From positions 310,001 through 374,000 of the forward strand of contig JAYPQK010000009.1 of the NCBI GenBank assembly GCA_038131955.1: a stretch of DNA of 64,000 nt, written 5' to 3'. The notes beneath the pieces were generated by a model. That model did not search any database. It was not told the DNA's origin and was given only the letters and a program-made list of their open reading frames with translations. Both the position numbers and the translations under genes were made by a program. Position 1 is the first letter of the stretch; each line of letters starts with the position of its first letter. Below are positions 9,630 through 18,613 of this stretch, one piece after another. This DNA comes from SHAN690 sp038131955. GTDB taxonomy: Bacteria > Bacteroidota > Bacteroidia > Flavobacteriales_G > Salibacteraceae.

Positions 9630-10658
9630 ATGAACGATTTCCTCGATCCGGATTCTTCTCACCTCTCGGCGTCTGACAAAGAACTCGAACGCGTATTGCG
9701 TCCGGTCCTCTTTGAAGACTTCCATGGACAGGATACGATCATTGAGAACTTGAAGATCTTCGTTCAAGCTGCGTCACTGCGCAATGAGGCCTTAGATCAC
9801 GTGTTACTTCACGGACCTCCCGGATTGGGAAAGACCACGTTGGCTAACATCATTGCGAATGAATTAGGCGTGTCGATCAAAACCACGAGCGGTCCAGTGT
9901 TGGATAAGCCCGGGGACCTAGCCGGCCTTTTGACCAATCTCGAGGAGCGCGACGTTTTGTTCATTGATGAGATCCATCGTTTGAGTCCTGTTGTGGAGGA
10001 ATTCCTGTACTCCGCGATGGAAGATTACACCATTGATATCATGATCGACAGCGGACCAAGTGCGCGGAGTGTTCAGATCGAATTAGCACCCTTTACCTTG
10101 ATCGGCGCAACTACGAGATCAGGGCTGCTCACCTCGCCGTTGAGGGCACGATTCGGTATCAACTCTCGCTTATCCTACTACAATACTGACCTCCTAAGCA
10201 CGATCGTGGAGCGTAGCGCCGATATCCTTGAGATCCAGATCCATCGGGATGCTGCCTCAGAGATCGCTCGCCGTAGTCGTGGTACTCCTCGTATCGCCAA
10301 TGCATTGCTTCGGCGTATTCGTGACTTTGCCCAGATCAAAGGGGATGGTAAGATCGATAAGAAGATTGCGTCGTATGGATTGGAGGCACTCAATGTAGAC
10401 ACCCATGGACTGGATGAAATGGACAATAAGATCCTCTCAATCATCATCGATAAGTTCGGAGGTGGCCCTGTTGGTTTGACAACCATCGCAACAGCTGTGG
10501 GTGAGCAGGCGGGAACGATCGAAGAGGTTTACGAACCCTTCTTGATCCAAGAGGGTTTTCTGCACCGCACACCGCGAGGTAGGATCGCTACGCCGGAAGC
10601 GTTTAGGCATTTAGGTCGCGAGCTTCCTAAGGGTCCCCAAGGATCATTATTCGAGTAA
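9630..10658 (+). CDS. ruvB: Holliday junction branch-migration helicase RuvB
   Basis: A 342-residue AAA+ ATPase with Walker A GPPGLGKTT, Walker B LFIDEIHRL, sensor I GATTRSG, the GTPRIANALLRR sensor II region, and the C-terminal winged-helix domain ending RTPRGR...HLG. RuvB drives branch migration of Holliday junctions together with RuvA, whose gene lies about 8 kb downstream instead of adjacent. I prefer the ATG at 9630 to an in-frame GTG two codons earlier, because MNDFLDPD fits the family and the promoter box ends at 9624. Followed directly by queG with no gap. Confidence 0.96.
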   Translation: MNDFLDPDSSHLSASDKELERVLRPVLFEDFHGQDTIIENLKIFVQAASLRNEALDHVLLHGPPGLGKTTLANIIANELGVSIKTTSGPVLDKPGDLAGLLTNLEERDVLFIDEIHRLSPVVEEFLYSAMEDYTIDIMIDSGPSARSVQIELAPFTLIGATTRSGLLTSPLRARFGINSRLSYYNTDLLSTIVERSADILEIQIHRDAASEIARRSRGTPRIANALLRRIRDFAQIKGDGKIDKKIASYGLEALNVDTHGLDEMDNKILSIIIDKFGGGPVGLTTIATAVGEQAGTIEEVYEPFLIQEGFLHRTPRGRIATPEAFRHLGRELPKGPQGSLFE

Positions 10659-11615
10659 ATGGAGGCCTTTGACCTCACACGACAAGCGAGGAGTGAGTGG
10701 GTAAAGTCCACAGCCTCGGCGATGGGGCTCATGGATTGTAGGATCGCCCGTGCAGAGCGGTTGGAAACCGAGGAGCGTTTTCTCGAGGATTGGCTTTCGA
10801 GAGGTTTTCATGGTAAGATGGATTACCTCGAAGGTCATTTTGATCTGCGAGTCGATCCGAGGAAGCTGGTCCCTGGTGCCAAGTCCGTCATCGTCCTTAC
10901 GATGAATTACTTCCCTGAAGAGGAACTGGAATTAGAAGCACCTAAGCTGTCGAAATACGCCTACGGAAGAGATTATCACAAAGTCATCAAAAAGCGCCTG
11001 AAGAGCTTCCTAGCGCAAATCAGAGAGCAGTTTGGTGAGGTGCAAGGACGAGGCTTTGTGGACTCTGCGCCGGTCATGGAGAAGGCCTGGGCAAAGAAGG
11101 CAGGTGTCGGATGGATGGGAAAACACACGAACATCTTGTCAAAGCAGAAGGGATCCTTCTATTTCTTGGCGGTCCTGATCACCGATCTTGATCTGGCAAG
11201 CGATGGTCCCGGGACCGATCACTGCGGTTCATGCACTGCTTGTATCGATGCTTGTCCTACGGATGCCATTGTGGAGCCCTACGTATTGGATGCCAGTAAG
11301 TGCATTTCTTATTTCACGATCGAATTGAAGGATAGGGAGCTGCCGTCCGAGTTCCAGGGCAAGTTCAACGACTGGATGTTTGGCTGCGATATCTGTCAGG
11401 ATGTGTGCCCCTGGAATCGATTCAGTAAGCCGCATCAAGAAGATGCGTTTCACCCAAAAGAAGCTCTGAAAGGAATGGATCTGGAACAATGGAGCAAAAT
11501 CGAAGAGGATAAGTTCAATGAGCTATTTGAGGGTTCCGCCGTGAAGCGCACTAAGTACAGCGGTTTGAAGCGGAATATCCGCTTCCTCAACCTTTCGGAT
11601 AGAACGCCCGATTGA
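10659..11615 (+). CDS. queG: Epoxyqueuosine reductase QueG
   Basis: A 318-residue cobalamin- and iron-sulfur-dependent enzyme that reduces epoxyqueuosine to queuosine in tRNA anticodons. The two 4Fe-4S cluster motifs are clear: CGSCTACIDACP starting at Cys189 and CDICQDVCPWN starting at Cys243. Upstream parts GVGWMGKH and YFPEEE also fit the family. The ATG follows the ruvB stop without a spacer, so the two are probably co-transcribed. The last 29 bases overlap the 3' end of the convergent beta-barrel gene on the other strand. No HEAT-repeat extension is present, so this is the short form. Confidence 0.94.
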   Translation: MEAFDLTRQARSEWVKSTASAMGLMDCRIARAERLETEERFLEDWLSRGFHGKMDYLEGHFDLRVDPRKLVPGAKSVIVLTMNYFPEEELELEAPKLSKYAYGRDYHKVIKKRLKSFLAQIREQFGEVQGRGFVDSAPVMEKAWAKKAGVGWMGKHTNILSKQKGSFYFLAVLITDLDLASDGPGTDHCGSCTACIDACPTDAIVEPYVLDASKCISYFTIELKDRELPSEFQGKFNDWMFGCDICQDVCPWNRFSKPHQEDAFHPKEALKGMDLEQWSKIEEDKFNELFEGSAVKRTKYSGLKRNIRFLNLSDRTPD

Positions 11616-12228
11616 TCGAAAAGGTCATGGCGTTGTTGTAGGCCCCTCCCAACAAGCTTAGGCCATTCACGAACTGCAGTTTCCCGGCTGCAGGTAGGAT
11701 GGAATAGTGGAACCGAACATTCACATTCCAAAATTCATTCATCGGAACATTCACGCCTGCGTTTGCTGCTAGTTCATAACGATTGAAATTCTTCGTCGCC
11801 GCTGGCAGTAAGAAGTTGGGGTCATTCATTCTGCTGAAGATCCAGAAGCCATTAGTGATTCCGGCTTCAAACTCGAACTTCCAAATGAACTTTTTAAGTA
11901 GGATAGGGACGTCCAAGTAATGCGGCTCAATACTGAAAGTGGTGTAGTCGCCTCGATCGGGATTCTGTCTCTTTCTACTTCCGCGCATGGCATAGTTTAA
12001 TTCGATCTGGAGTTGAAGGTCTTCGCCGATCGGAGTAAAAATGCCAACTCCTGCCGTTCCACCTAATTTATTGTAGCCTCCAATGTCATCATTGTGGATC
12101 TGACTAGCGACCAATCCCGCTTTAGCCAAGGCGACGAATTGACCCTTCCTTAGGTCAGATGACTGCCCCTGCCCCAAGAAAGGAACTACGCCCAGAAGAA
12201 TAAGGATGAAGGTCCTACTTAACATGCG
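11587..12228 (-). CDS. Exported outer-membrane beta-barrel protein (PorT-like fold)
   Basis: A protein of about 213 residues with signal peptide MLSRTFILILLGVVPFLGQG and then alternating hydrophobic/polar strands with glycine turns (GKLGGTAGVGIF-like pattern, EAGITNGFWIF), consistent with a small outer-membrane beta-barrel. I chose the ATG at 12228 because the signal peptide begins there; a longer frame starts at 12267 inside the upstream gene. It overlaps the Omp28-like gene by 14 bases and is the last gene of the minus-strand exported-protein operon. Specific function is unknown. Confidence 0.72.
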   Translation of the reverse strand, partial: RMLSRTFILILLGVVPFLGQGQSSDLRKGQFVALAKAGLVASQIHNDDIGGYNKLGGTAGVGIFTPIGEDLQLQIELNYAMRGSRKRQNPDRGDYTTFSIEPHYLDVPILLKKFIWKFEFEAGITNGFWIFSRMNDPNFLLPAATKNFNRYELAANAGVNVPMNEFWNVNVRFHYSILPAAGKLQFVNGLSLLGGAYNNAMTFSINRAFYPKG

Positions 12229-13150
12229 TATGGACCTCGATACTTTGCATAACTTCTTCCGTATCAACGTTCGTCAGCACGGCTATGATGTGCGTCTTTT
12301 CTTTGTTGACGACATTTTCCGGCATCGTAGCATTCAGCTCGTAGTCAAACCAAGTGCCTACGGATACCGCACCTGAGATCAGCGGGTCTCCACCTAGACT
12401 TTGATCCGGGTTGAGCTTCTTGCGAAGGACATGGCGGTGAACGTAATCCTTAACAATCTTATCCGGGTGCTCGCTTGGGTCAGCACGGGCATCTAATTGC
12501 TCTGCAATCACGCTGTCTTCTACACAAAGTACCAATAGCCGGAATTCTCCATCTACATCGTTCAATACCTCCGTACTTACCTTGATGTAGAATAGGTCCA
12601 ACGAGTCGATGTAGTCGGCTTCCAAGCCAATGGCGAAGTCGGTGCTAGTGTTGGTGTTCTCCTCATCGATCGGCCCTTCCCAGAAAGTTGTAGCCTGGTT
12701 GAAGATGATAAGGCTATCGAAATTGCCGAAGGAACGACGGTTGATGATGGCGCTGGGTATTGGCTGGGTCGCCATGTTGTAGTGCTGGAATACTTGAGTG
12801 CCGTATTCTGTGTTGAAGTCGGTCGGGTACTTTGGAAGATCTACTTCAGCGAATCCACCGGCGTGCACAGAAACCGCGATCATGCGCTCTTTGTTCTCTT
12901 CGATTTGCTGAAGCAGCAATGCTGTATTGGCAGGACAGGTGATGCACTTATGGCCTGTGAATTCCTCTACATAGGTCATGCGGTAATCTCGGTTCATAGC
13001 CGCGGTGTCTACGGTAGGAAACGTGACACTGTCGTTGACAACGATGATCTCGGGTTCGGGTAACGGTAGTTCCACCTTGTCGCAGCCTACCATTAAAGCA
13101 GCCATCAGTCCGATGCCCCAAAGAAAATGTGATGTATTCATGATCTTCAT
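12215..13150 (-). CDS. Omp28-related outer-membrane lipoprotein
   Basis: A 311-residue exported lipoprotein: signal peptide ending LMVGC (lipobox Cys about residue 23), then a region with MTYVEEFTGHKCITCPANT that resembles the thioredoxin-like start of Omp28 proteins, followed by a beta-rich C-terminal domain. The GHKCITCP pair keeps two cysteines in a CxxC arrangement, so a thiol-redox role is possible but not shown. It sits two bases after the DUF6029 gene, in one operon with the TlpA-like protein. Confidence 0.75.
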   Translation of the reverse strand: MKIMNTSHFLWGIGLMAALMVGCDKVELPLPEPEIIVVNDSVTFPTVDTAAMNRDYRMTYVEEFTGHKCITCPANTALLLQQIEENKERMIAVSVHAGGFAEVDLPKYPTDFNTEYGTQVFQHYNMATQPIPSAIINRRSFGNFDSLIIFNQATTFWEGPIDEENTNTSTDFAIGLEADYIDSLDLFYIKVSTEVLNDVDGEFRLLVLCVEDSVIAEQLDARADPSEHPDKIVKDYVHRHVLRKKLNPDQSLGGDPLISGAVSVGTWFDYELNATMPENVVNKEKTHIIAVLTNVDTEEVMQSIEVHTHVK

Positions 13151-13152
13151 AC

Positions 13153-14871
13153 TTAGAAACTACTTGTAATGGCTACGGACAAACCATTCGCTGCAGGAAC
13201 GTTTCGACATACACCTCCGACGCAGAAGATACCCGCTCTTTGACGACCATAACCGATACTCATGCGAAGTGCGTTTTGGATATACGTGATTTGAGCTGTC
13301 GGATAATTAACGCGGAGATCCTCGACTTTGTTGCCGTAATTGTATTGGTTCAACACGGTCACGATCCAGTGTGGAGAGTATCCGTACTCGATCAATCCAA
13401 AGATCCAATCGCCTTGGTCTTCATGGGTCCACATGGCCTGAGCCTCCCATCGGATGCTGTGTTTCTTGCTCAACTTGTTCAACCCTTCTAAGATGGCAAT
13501 GTGAGCTTGAACGTTGGGTGAAACCTTGTTTTGGATCAACGCAATGTTGTACTCCTGGAACACATACGTTCCTTTCAGCTTGAAATTCTTTGTAAACTTT
13601 CTGTCGATCTCAATATTGTAGTCGCGATAGTATACAGAGTCTCCCACACTCAAGAGGTTCGTTTCGTATCCGATACGTCCTGGGTCCTCCGGTAGGTAGA
13701 CTTGTTGACTCAATAGAGCGGTCGCACTGTCCATGTCGTTGCTTACGTAGTAGTCACGTTTCATGGAGTTTATTAGGGATACATTCACCGTGATCGTCGT
13801 TCCGTATTTACCCCCCAACTTACTTCCACGCTTGATTTTGTAGATGAGGTCGCCTTGAATGCCGATCTCCCCGTTAGGTTGGGTGGCGTAAGGGTAGAGT
13901 GTAGCGGCAAGGTTGTAGGTGTGTTGGCGAGTCAGTGCCGGTAGGTAGTTGATGAATAGGTCGTTCAACCCAGCTTCGCGGTCGCTTCGAAACTCCATGT
14001 TGTCGATGCTCTTGGCGGAGATGTTCACTCCAAAGCCTTTCTTAGAGTATGTCGCAGAAACAAATACGCCCTGTCCCGGGCGATAGATGTACAGATTCGA
14101 CTTGGTCGGGTCGTTCGCTTTATATGCATACTCACCCATCAGACCGAAGCCTTTGTAGTTCATCTGAATCCGCCCGGCACCACCTGCTACGTTTTCAGGA
14201 AGTCGAAGCGAGGAGTTTCCACCCTCTTGAAATTTACTTACAAAGCTTCCGCCCAGGAGGATCCGCAGCGGGCTGCTCTCGAGTTTTGGCACCAATTCAT
14301 TCACTTGGAATTCCGTGTCGAAGGCGCGAACGATGCCGTCGCTTTTATTCCAATAGTACCGCTGGTTACCGATGAGTCCTTTCAAGTAGATTCCGCGGTA
14401 GGGAGAGTACTTCACACGTACACCGTCGAAGGCATTATCCAATCCCAAGGCACGCTCCTCGTAGGCCCGGAGGATCAGTCCGTTTCCAAATTGCTCGTAG
14501 AAGTTACCCGCTGTCACTTCCAAACCATCTTGGGAAAAGGTGGCATATCTAAATGGAATGCCCACCGACTGATTGCCGTACCGCACATCAAATCCCTGAA
14601 CAGGAGGGATGTAGGATTCCACACGCACCCCGGCACTGAAGTTTCCTTTGGTTACGATCAGGTTGGTGAAGGCGTTGATGCCACTCTTTTCAGGTACGAT
14701 CGGCGCACCGATGATCGAGTCACGGTTGTATTGCTGAGCATACACGTCAAAGTTGCCGTGGATCTGTGCACCTTCTAGTATTCCACCTCCATTCTCTTGA
14801 GCAAGGGAGGAAAGAGAAAGGAAGCTCAAGCAAGCGATGGCGATGCTTGCGGATAGGTTAGGTTTAGTCAT
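13153..14871 (-). CDS. DUF6029 family outer-membrane protein
   Basis: A 572-residue protein with a signal peptide ending SSLAQEN and a long beta-strand-rich body (aromatic girdle residues, repeated GYG/GF turns, terminal strand ending ITSSF with a C-terminal Phe), consistent with an outer-membrane barrel. The N-terminal region GNFDVYAQQYNRDSIIGA and the FYEQFGNGLILRAYEER stretch fit the Bacteroidota DUF6029 family as I remember it. Function is unknown. Neighbours are the TlpA-like gene 22 bases upstream and the Omp28-like gene two bases downstream. That arrangement recurs in this phylum and suggests one envelope assembly. Confidence 0.7.
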   Translation of the reverse strand: MTKPNLSASIAIACLSFLSLSSLAQENGGGILEGAQIHGNFDVYAQQYNRDSIIGAPIVPEKSGINAFTNLIVTKGNFSAGVRVESYIPPVQGFDVRYGNQSVGIPFRYATFSQDGLEVTAGNFYEQFGNGLILRAYEERALGLDNAFDGVRVKYSPYRGIYLKGLIGNQRYYWNKSDGIVRAFDTEFQVNELVPKLESSPLRILLGGSFVSKFQEGGNSSLRLPENVAGGAGRIQMNYKGFGLMGEYAYKANDPTKSNLYIYRPGQGVFVSATYSKKGFGVNISAKSIDNMEFRSDREAGLNDLFINYLPALTRQHTYNLAATLYPYATQPNGEIGIQGDLIYKIKRGSKLGGKYGTTITVNVSLINSMKRDYYVSNDMDSATALLSQQVYLPEDPGRIGYETNLLSVGDSVYYRDYNIEIDRKFTKNFKLKGTYVFQEYNIALIQNKVSPNVQAHIAILEGLNKLSKKHSIRWEAQAMWTHEDQGDWIFGLIEYGYSPHWIVTVLNQYNYGNKVEDLRVNYPTAQITYIQNALRMSIGYGRQRAGIFCVGGVCRNVPAANGLSVAITSSF

Positions 14872-14893
14872 CGGGAAGACCAGGGTCTAAGGG

Positions 14894-15409
14894 TTATTCA
14901 ATACTCTCGCTGGCTGAAAGCTTTTCAACCAATTCATACAACTCTTCTTCATCACCAGGTTGATAGGAGTTGTGCTGCCAAACGATATTACCATCACCAT
15001 CCACGAGGAAGGTGTGGGGAACATTGTTGACATTCATTGCGCGCTTGAAGTCGGCGTTTGGATCGAGGTAAACCTCGTAATCCCATGCTTGACCATCTAC
15101 GTAAGGCTTTACCTTGTGCATCTGACGGGCATCGTCGATCGAGATCGCTACCAGTTTTACACCTGTCTCATCCTGCCAGTCGATATACTCTTCAGCGATT
15201 GTGTTGAGCTCTCGCTTGCACGGACTGCACCAAGTAGCCCAGAAGCTGATAATGATAGGATTTCCATCGTTTTGGATCGAGCCCGTATTGAAGGTGGAGC
15301 CGTCCATTGTCTTGATATCAACGGCAGGGATCTTACGGCCACCGTCTTGAGCAACTGAAACAAACGCGACCATCAGGGTCAGCAGGGTAAGGGATAAAAC
15401 CTTTTTCAT
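14894..15409 (-). CDS. TlpA-like exported thiol-disulfide oxidoreductase
   Basis: A 171-residue thioredoxin-fold protein with a signal peptide (cleavage near VSVAQDG). The redox-active motif is WATWC-SP-CKREL with Cys61 and Cys64. The cis-proline region is NNVPHTFLVDGDG. Proteins of this type reduce disulfides or serve cytochrome c maturation in the periplasm. As first gene of the operon with DUF6029, Omp28-like and barrel genes, it may act on their cysteines. The ATG at 15409 follows a TACCTTTG promoter box. Confidence 0.88.
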   Translation of the reverse strand: MKKVLSLTLLTLMVAFVSVAQDGGRKIPAVDIKTMDGSTFNTGSIQNDGNPIIISFWATWCSPCKRELNTIAEEYIDWQDETGVKLVAISIDDARQMHKVKPYVDGQAWDYEVYLDPNADFKRAMNVNNVPHTFLVDGDGNIVWQHNSYQPGDEEELYELVEKLSASESIE

Positions 15410-15429
15410 AGTAGAATTTTAAGAAGCGG

Positions 15430-15437
15430 CAAAGGTA
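15430..15437 (-). promoter_or_regulatory. Bacteroidota -7 box TACCTTTG before the tlpA-like operon
   Basis: On the minus strand, TACCTTTG fits TAnnTTTG. It ends 20 bases before the ATG of the TlpA-like gene, and the rest of the gap to the sirtuin (15438-15531) holds nothing else I can name. Confidence 0.5.
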
Positions 15438-15531
15438 TCGGATTCACTTACTATCACCATGCCCTTTGCTTATTGTTATTGATTTTGCTTGGTTTCCTAT
15501 CACAAGCTCTGTACCAAAGATGAACGATCAC

Positions 15532-16239
15532 TTACTTCTTTGATTCGGCTACATCGCTTAGCGTCATCAATTCATCTACGATGAGGGGTACTCCGTCGGA
15601 GGCCGGACGTTTGATGAACCTTACATTCTTAAAGTTTGGTTGGCGTACATCATCCGGATCAACGATATACATGGAGCAAAGCTTTGGTGCGTAATGGATC
15701 AGGCCAGCGGCGGGGTATACATTCAGGCTGGTGCCAACGATCAGGACGATGTGGGCCCGTCGGATGATCTCAATCGCCTTCATCATTTCGGGCACATCCT
15801 CTCCAAACCACACCACGTGCGGTCGGAGTTGAACGCCGGCATCATTGACGTCGCCGAGGTCCAGGTCTTCTTGAACCGTGTGCAGTTCGTCGGCATTATT
15901 CTCTGGCCGCGCTTTCAATATCTCTCCGTGAAGGTGAAGTACCTTGCTGCTGCCCGCTCGCTCGTGCAGGTCGTCGATGTTTTGGGTGATGACCTGAACG
16001 TCATACTTTTCTTCGAGACGGACCAATGCTTTGTGAGCGTTATTGGGAGACGCTTCTAACACTTGGCGCCGCCGCATATTGTAGAAGTCTAGTACTAACT
16101 TTGGATTCGCGGCCCACGCCTCTGGAGTAGCCACTTCCTCGATGTCATATTGTTCCCAAAGACCCCCTGAATCCCGAAAGGTTTTCAGTCCGCTCTCTGC
16201 GCTCATACCCGCTCCTGAAAAAATGACCAGACGTTTCAT
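15532..16239 (-). CDS. Sir2-family NAD-dependent protein deacylase (class III, no zinc cysteines)
   Basis: A 235-residue sirtuin. NAD-binding and catalytic motifs: GAGMSAESGLKTFRD near the N-terminus, TQNIDDLHERAG, catalytic HLHGE, and GTSLNVYPAAGL. The pair Y and R in FYNMRRR matches the YxxR signature that gives class III sirtuins (CobB/SIRT5 type) preference for succinyl- or malonyl-lysine. Between the catalytic His and the FGEDVP motif there are no cysteines, so the usual zinc site is absent. Start taken at 16239 (MKRLVIFSGAG); a longer frame begins at 16290. Divergent from maeB. Confidence 0.92.
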   Translation of the reverse strand: MKRLVIFSGAGMSAESGLKTFRDSGGLWEQYDIEEVATPEAWAANPKLVLDFYNMRRRQVLEASPNNAHKALVRLEEKYDVQVITQNIDDLHERAGSSKVLHLHGEILKARPENNADELHTVQEDLDLGDVNDAGVQLRPHVVWFGEDVPEMMKAIEIIRRAHIVLIVGTSLNVYPAAGLIHYAPKLCSMYIVDPDDVRQPNFKNVRFIKRPASDGVPLIVDELMTLSDVAESKK

Positions 16240-16257
16240 AAACCTAGGGAAGAGCTT

Positions 16258-16265
16258 CAAAGCTA
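16258..16265 (-). promoter_or_regulatory. Bacteroidota -7 box TAGCTTTG before the sirtuin gene
   Basis: On the minus strand, TAGCTTTG fits TAnnTTTG and ends 18 bases before the chosen ATG. It lies downstream of the longer alternative start at 16290, which supports the shorter protein. Confidence 0.5.
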
Positions 16266-16333
16266 TAAAAGGCCGCACATTGGGGTGCAAGCACGGTCAA
16301 TATTTCTACTTTTACGCCTTTCTATAACAACCT

Positions 16334-18613
16334 ATGAAGAAGCGCAAGAAGCAAGACGCGTTGGACTATCACGCGTCTGGAAGACCAGGGAAAATAGAGG
16401 TTGTACCATCCAAGCCTTACTCGTCGCAGCGAGACCTTAGCTTGGCGTACTCTCCGGGGGTCGCAGAACCCTGTCGTGCCATTGCGGATCGGCAAGAAGA
16501 TGTTTATAAATACACGGCAAAGGGCAACCTGGTTGCGGTGATCTCCAACGGTACTGCGGTATTGGGTTTGGGTGATATCGGTCCGGATGCCTCCAAGCCC
16601 GTCATGGAGGGGAAGGGGCTGCTTTTCAAAATATTCGCCGACATCGACGTGTTTGACATTGAGGTGGATGCGCATGATGTGGACCTTTTTGTTAATACGG
16701 TCAAAGCGATCTCTCCAACCTTCGGTGGAATCAACCTAGAGGATATCAAGTCCCCTGAGGCGTTTGAGATCGAACGGCGATTGAAGGAAGAGCTCAAGAT
16801 CCCGGTCATGCATGACGACCAGCACGGAACCGCCATCATCTCTTCGGCAGCCTTGCTCAACGCATTGGAGTTGGCAGGAAAGAAGATCGAAGAAGTGAAA
16901 GTGGTGGTCAGCGGAGCCGGTGCCGCAGCGATCTCTTGTGTGAATCTATACAAGTCCCTTGGAGTCAAGAAGGAGAATATCCTAATGGCTGATAGTAAAG
17001 GGGTTATTTCTACGAAACGAACCGATCTGGATGAGATCAAGGCGAGGCACGCTGAGGATACCGATTGCGTGACGCTAGCTGATGCGATGAATGGTGCGGA
17101 TGTGTTCTTGGGATTGTCGGTCGGAGGGATCGTGACACCGGAGATGCTCAAAAGCATGGCGAAGAATCCAATCGTTTTTGCCTGCGCCAATCCAGATCCG
17201 GAGATCGGTTACGAAGTGGCGGTCAAGACGCGCAAGGACATCATCATGGCTACGGGTCGAAGTGACTATCCCAACCAGGTGAATAATGTTCTGGGATTCC
17301 CATTCATCTTCCGAGGTGCCCTAGACGTTCGAGCGACTACCATCAATGAGGAGATGAAGCTGGCTGCGGTAAAAGCCTTGGCAGAGTTGGCCAAAGAGCC
17401 CGTTCCAGTGGAGGTGAATATCGCTTATGGTGAGACCAACCTGACCTTTGGCAAAGAGTATATCATTCCTAAGCCCCTCGATTACCGATTGATCACCACC
17501 GTGGCACCTGCTGTGGCTAAGGCGGCGATCGACAGTGGCGTAGCAAAAGAGCCGATTGAAGATTGGGAGGCTTACAAAGAAGAGCTGGATAAGCGTTTAG
17601 GACTAGACAATAAATTGCTCCAAAGCATTACCCAGAAAGCACGGCGTGATCCTAAACGCGTAGTTTTTGCTGAAGCCGATCACTACAAGATCTTGAAAGC
17701 GGCTCAGATCTCTAGAGACGATGGTGTGGCTATTCCGATCCTTCTAGGAAACAAGGAACGTATCGAAGAGTTAATCGAAGAGAACGGATTGGATCTTGCT
17801 GATATTGAGATTATTGACCCACGTTCGGAAGAAGAGCGTGAAAGACGAGGTCGTTACGCTGAGATATTGTTTGAGAATCGCAAACGCCGTGGGTACACGC
17901 TTGCCGAGGCTAAGAAGATCATGCACGAGCGTAATTACTTCGGTGCCGCCATGGTTGAGTCGGGTGATGCCGATGCGATGATCTCCGGGCTTACTCGAAA
18001 CTATCCTGCTACGATCAAGCCGGCTCTGCAGGTGATCGGTACGGATCCAAAGGTTCGTAAGATCGCTGGTATGTATGCCTTGGTGGCTAAGCAGGGGCCT
18101 CTCTTCTTGGCGGATACTACCATCAATTACAATCCGACCGCCGAAGAACTTGCAGATATTACGGTCTTGGTACATGAGGCGGTTGAGAGATTCAAGTTGA
18201 AGCCGAGGATCGCCATGCTGAGTTACTCCAACTTCGGAAGTAGCGACGGTGAAGAAGCGATCAAGGTTAGAGACGCTGTTCGTATCCTTCATGACCGTCA
18301 TCCTGAGATGATCGTCGATGGTGAGATCCAGGCGAATTTTGCCGTGAATACCAAGTTGGTCAATCAGATCTTCCCATTCTCTAAACTGACAGGAAAGAGG
18401 GCGAACGTATTGATCTTCCCTAATCTCTCTGCGGGCAACATCGCTTACAAACTACTTCAGGAAATGGGTGGCCGCGATGCCATTGGCCCGATCCTTCTCG
18501 GAATGAACAAGCCGGTTCACATCCTCCAACTGGGTAGCTCAGTCCGTGAGATCGTGAATATGATCACCATCTGCGTGGTGGATGCTCAAACTCGACAAAA
18601 GCACGCAAAATGA
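16334..18613 (+). CDS. maeB: NADP-dependent malic enzyme with phosphotransacetylase-like domain
   Basis: A 759-residue two-domain protein. Residues 1 to about 420 are a malic enzyme (LAYSPGVAEPC, VMHDDQHGTAIISSAALLNA, NAD(P)-binding GAGAAAISC), converting malate to pyruvate and CO2. From about residue 430 to the end is a phosphate acetyltransferase-like domain (MVESGDADAMISGLTRNYP, NFGSSDGEEA), which in MaeB enzymes is regulatory, sensing acetyl-CoA. Length matches the family. Its stop overlaps the ruvA start by four bases (ATGA). A near-match promoter box TACTTTTA lies at 16307-16314. Confidence 0.95.
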   Translation: MKKRKKQDALDYHASGRPGKIEVVPSKPYSSQRDLSLAYSPGVAEPCRAIADRQEDVYKYTAKGNLVAVISNGTAVLGLGDIGPDASKPVMEGKGLLFKIFADIDVFDIEVDAHDVDLFVNTVKAISPTFGGINLEDIKSPEAFEIERRLKEELKIPVMHDDQHGTAIISSAALLNALELAGKKIEEVKVVVSGAGAAAISCVNLYKSLGVKKENILMADSKGVISTKRTDLDEIKARHAEDTDCVTLADAMNGADVFLGLSVGGIVTPEMLKSMAKNPIVFACANPDPEIGYEVAVKTRKDIIMATGRSDYPNQVNNVLGFPFIFRGALDVRATTINEEMKLAAVKALAELAKEPVPVEVNIAYGETNLTFGKEYIIPKPLDYRLITTVAPAVAKAAIDSGVAKEPIEDWEAYKEELDKRLGLDNKLLQSITQKARRDPKRVVFAEADHYKILKAAQISRDDGVAIPILLGNKERIEELIEENGLDLADIEIIDPRSEEERERRGRYAEILFENRKRRGYTLAEAKKIMHERNYFGAAMVESGDADAMISGLTRNYPATIKPALQVIGTDPKVRKIAGMYALVAKQGPLFLADTTINYNPTAEELADITVLVHEAVERFKLKPRIAMLSYSNFGSSDGEEAIKVRDAVRILHDRHPEMIVDGEIQANFAVNTKLVNQIFPFSKLTGKRANVLIFPNLSAGNIAYKLLQEMGGRDAIGPILLGMNKPVHILQLGSSVREIVNMITICVVDAQTRQKHAK

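Noticed and set aside
14227..14778. Open frame of 183 codons on the plus strand inside the DUF6029 gene
   Set aside because: It is antisense to a gene with signal peptide and barrel features and has no recognisable domain or start context.
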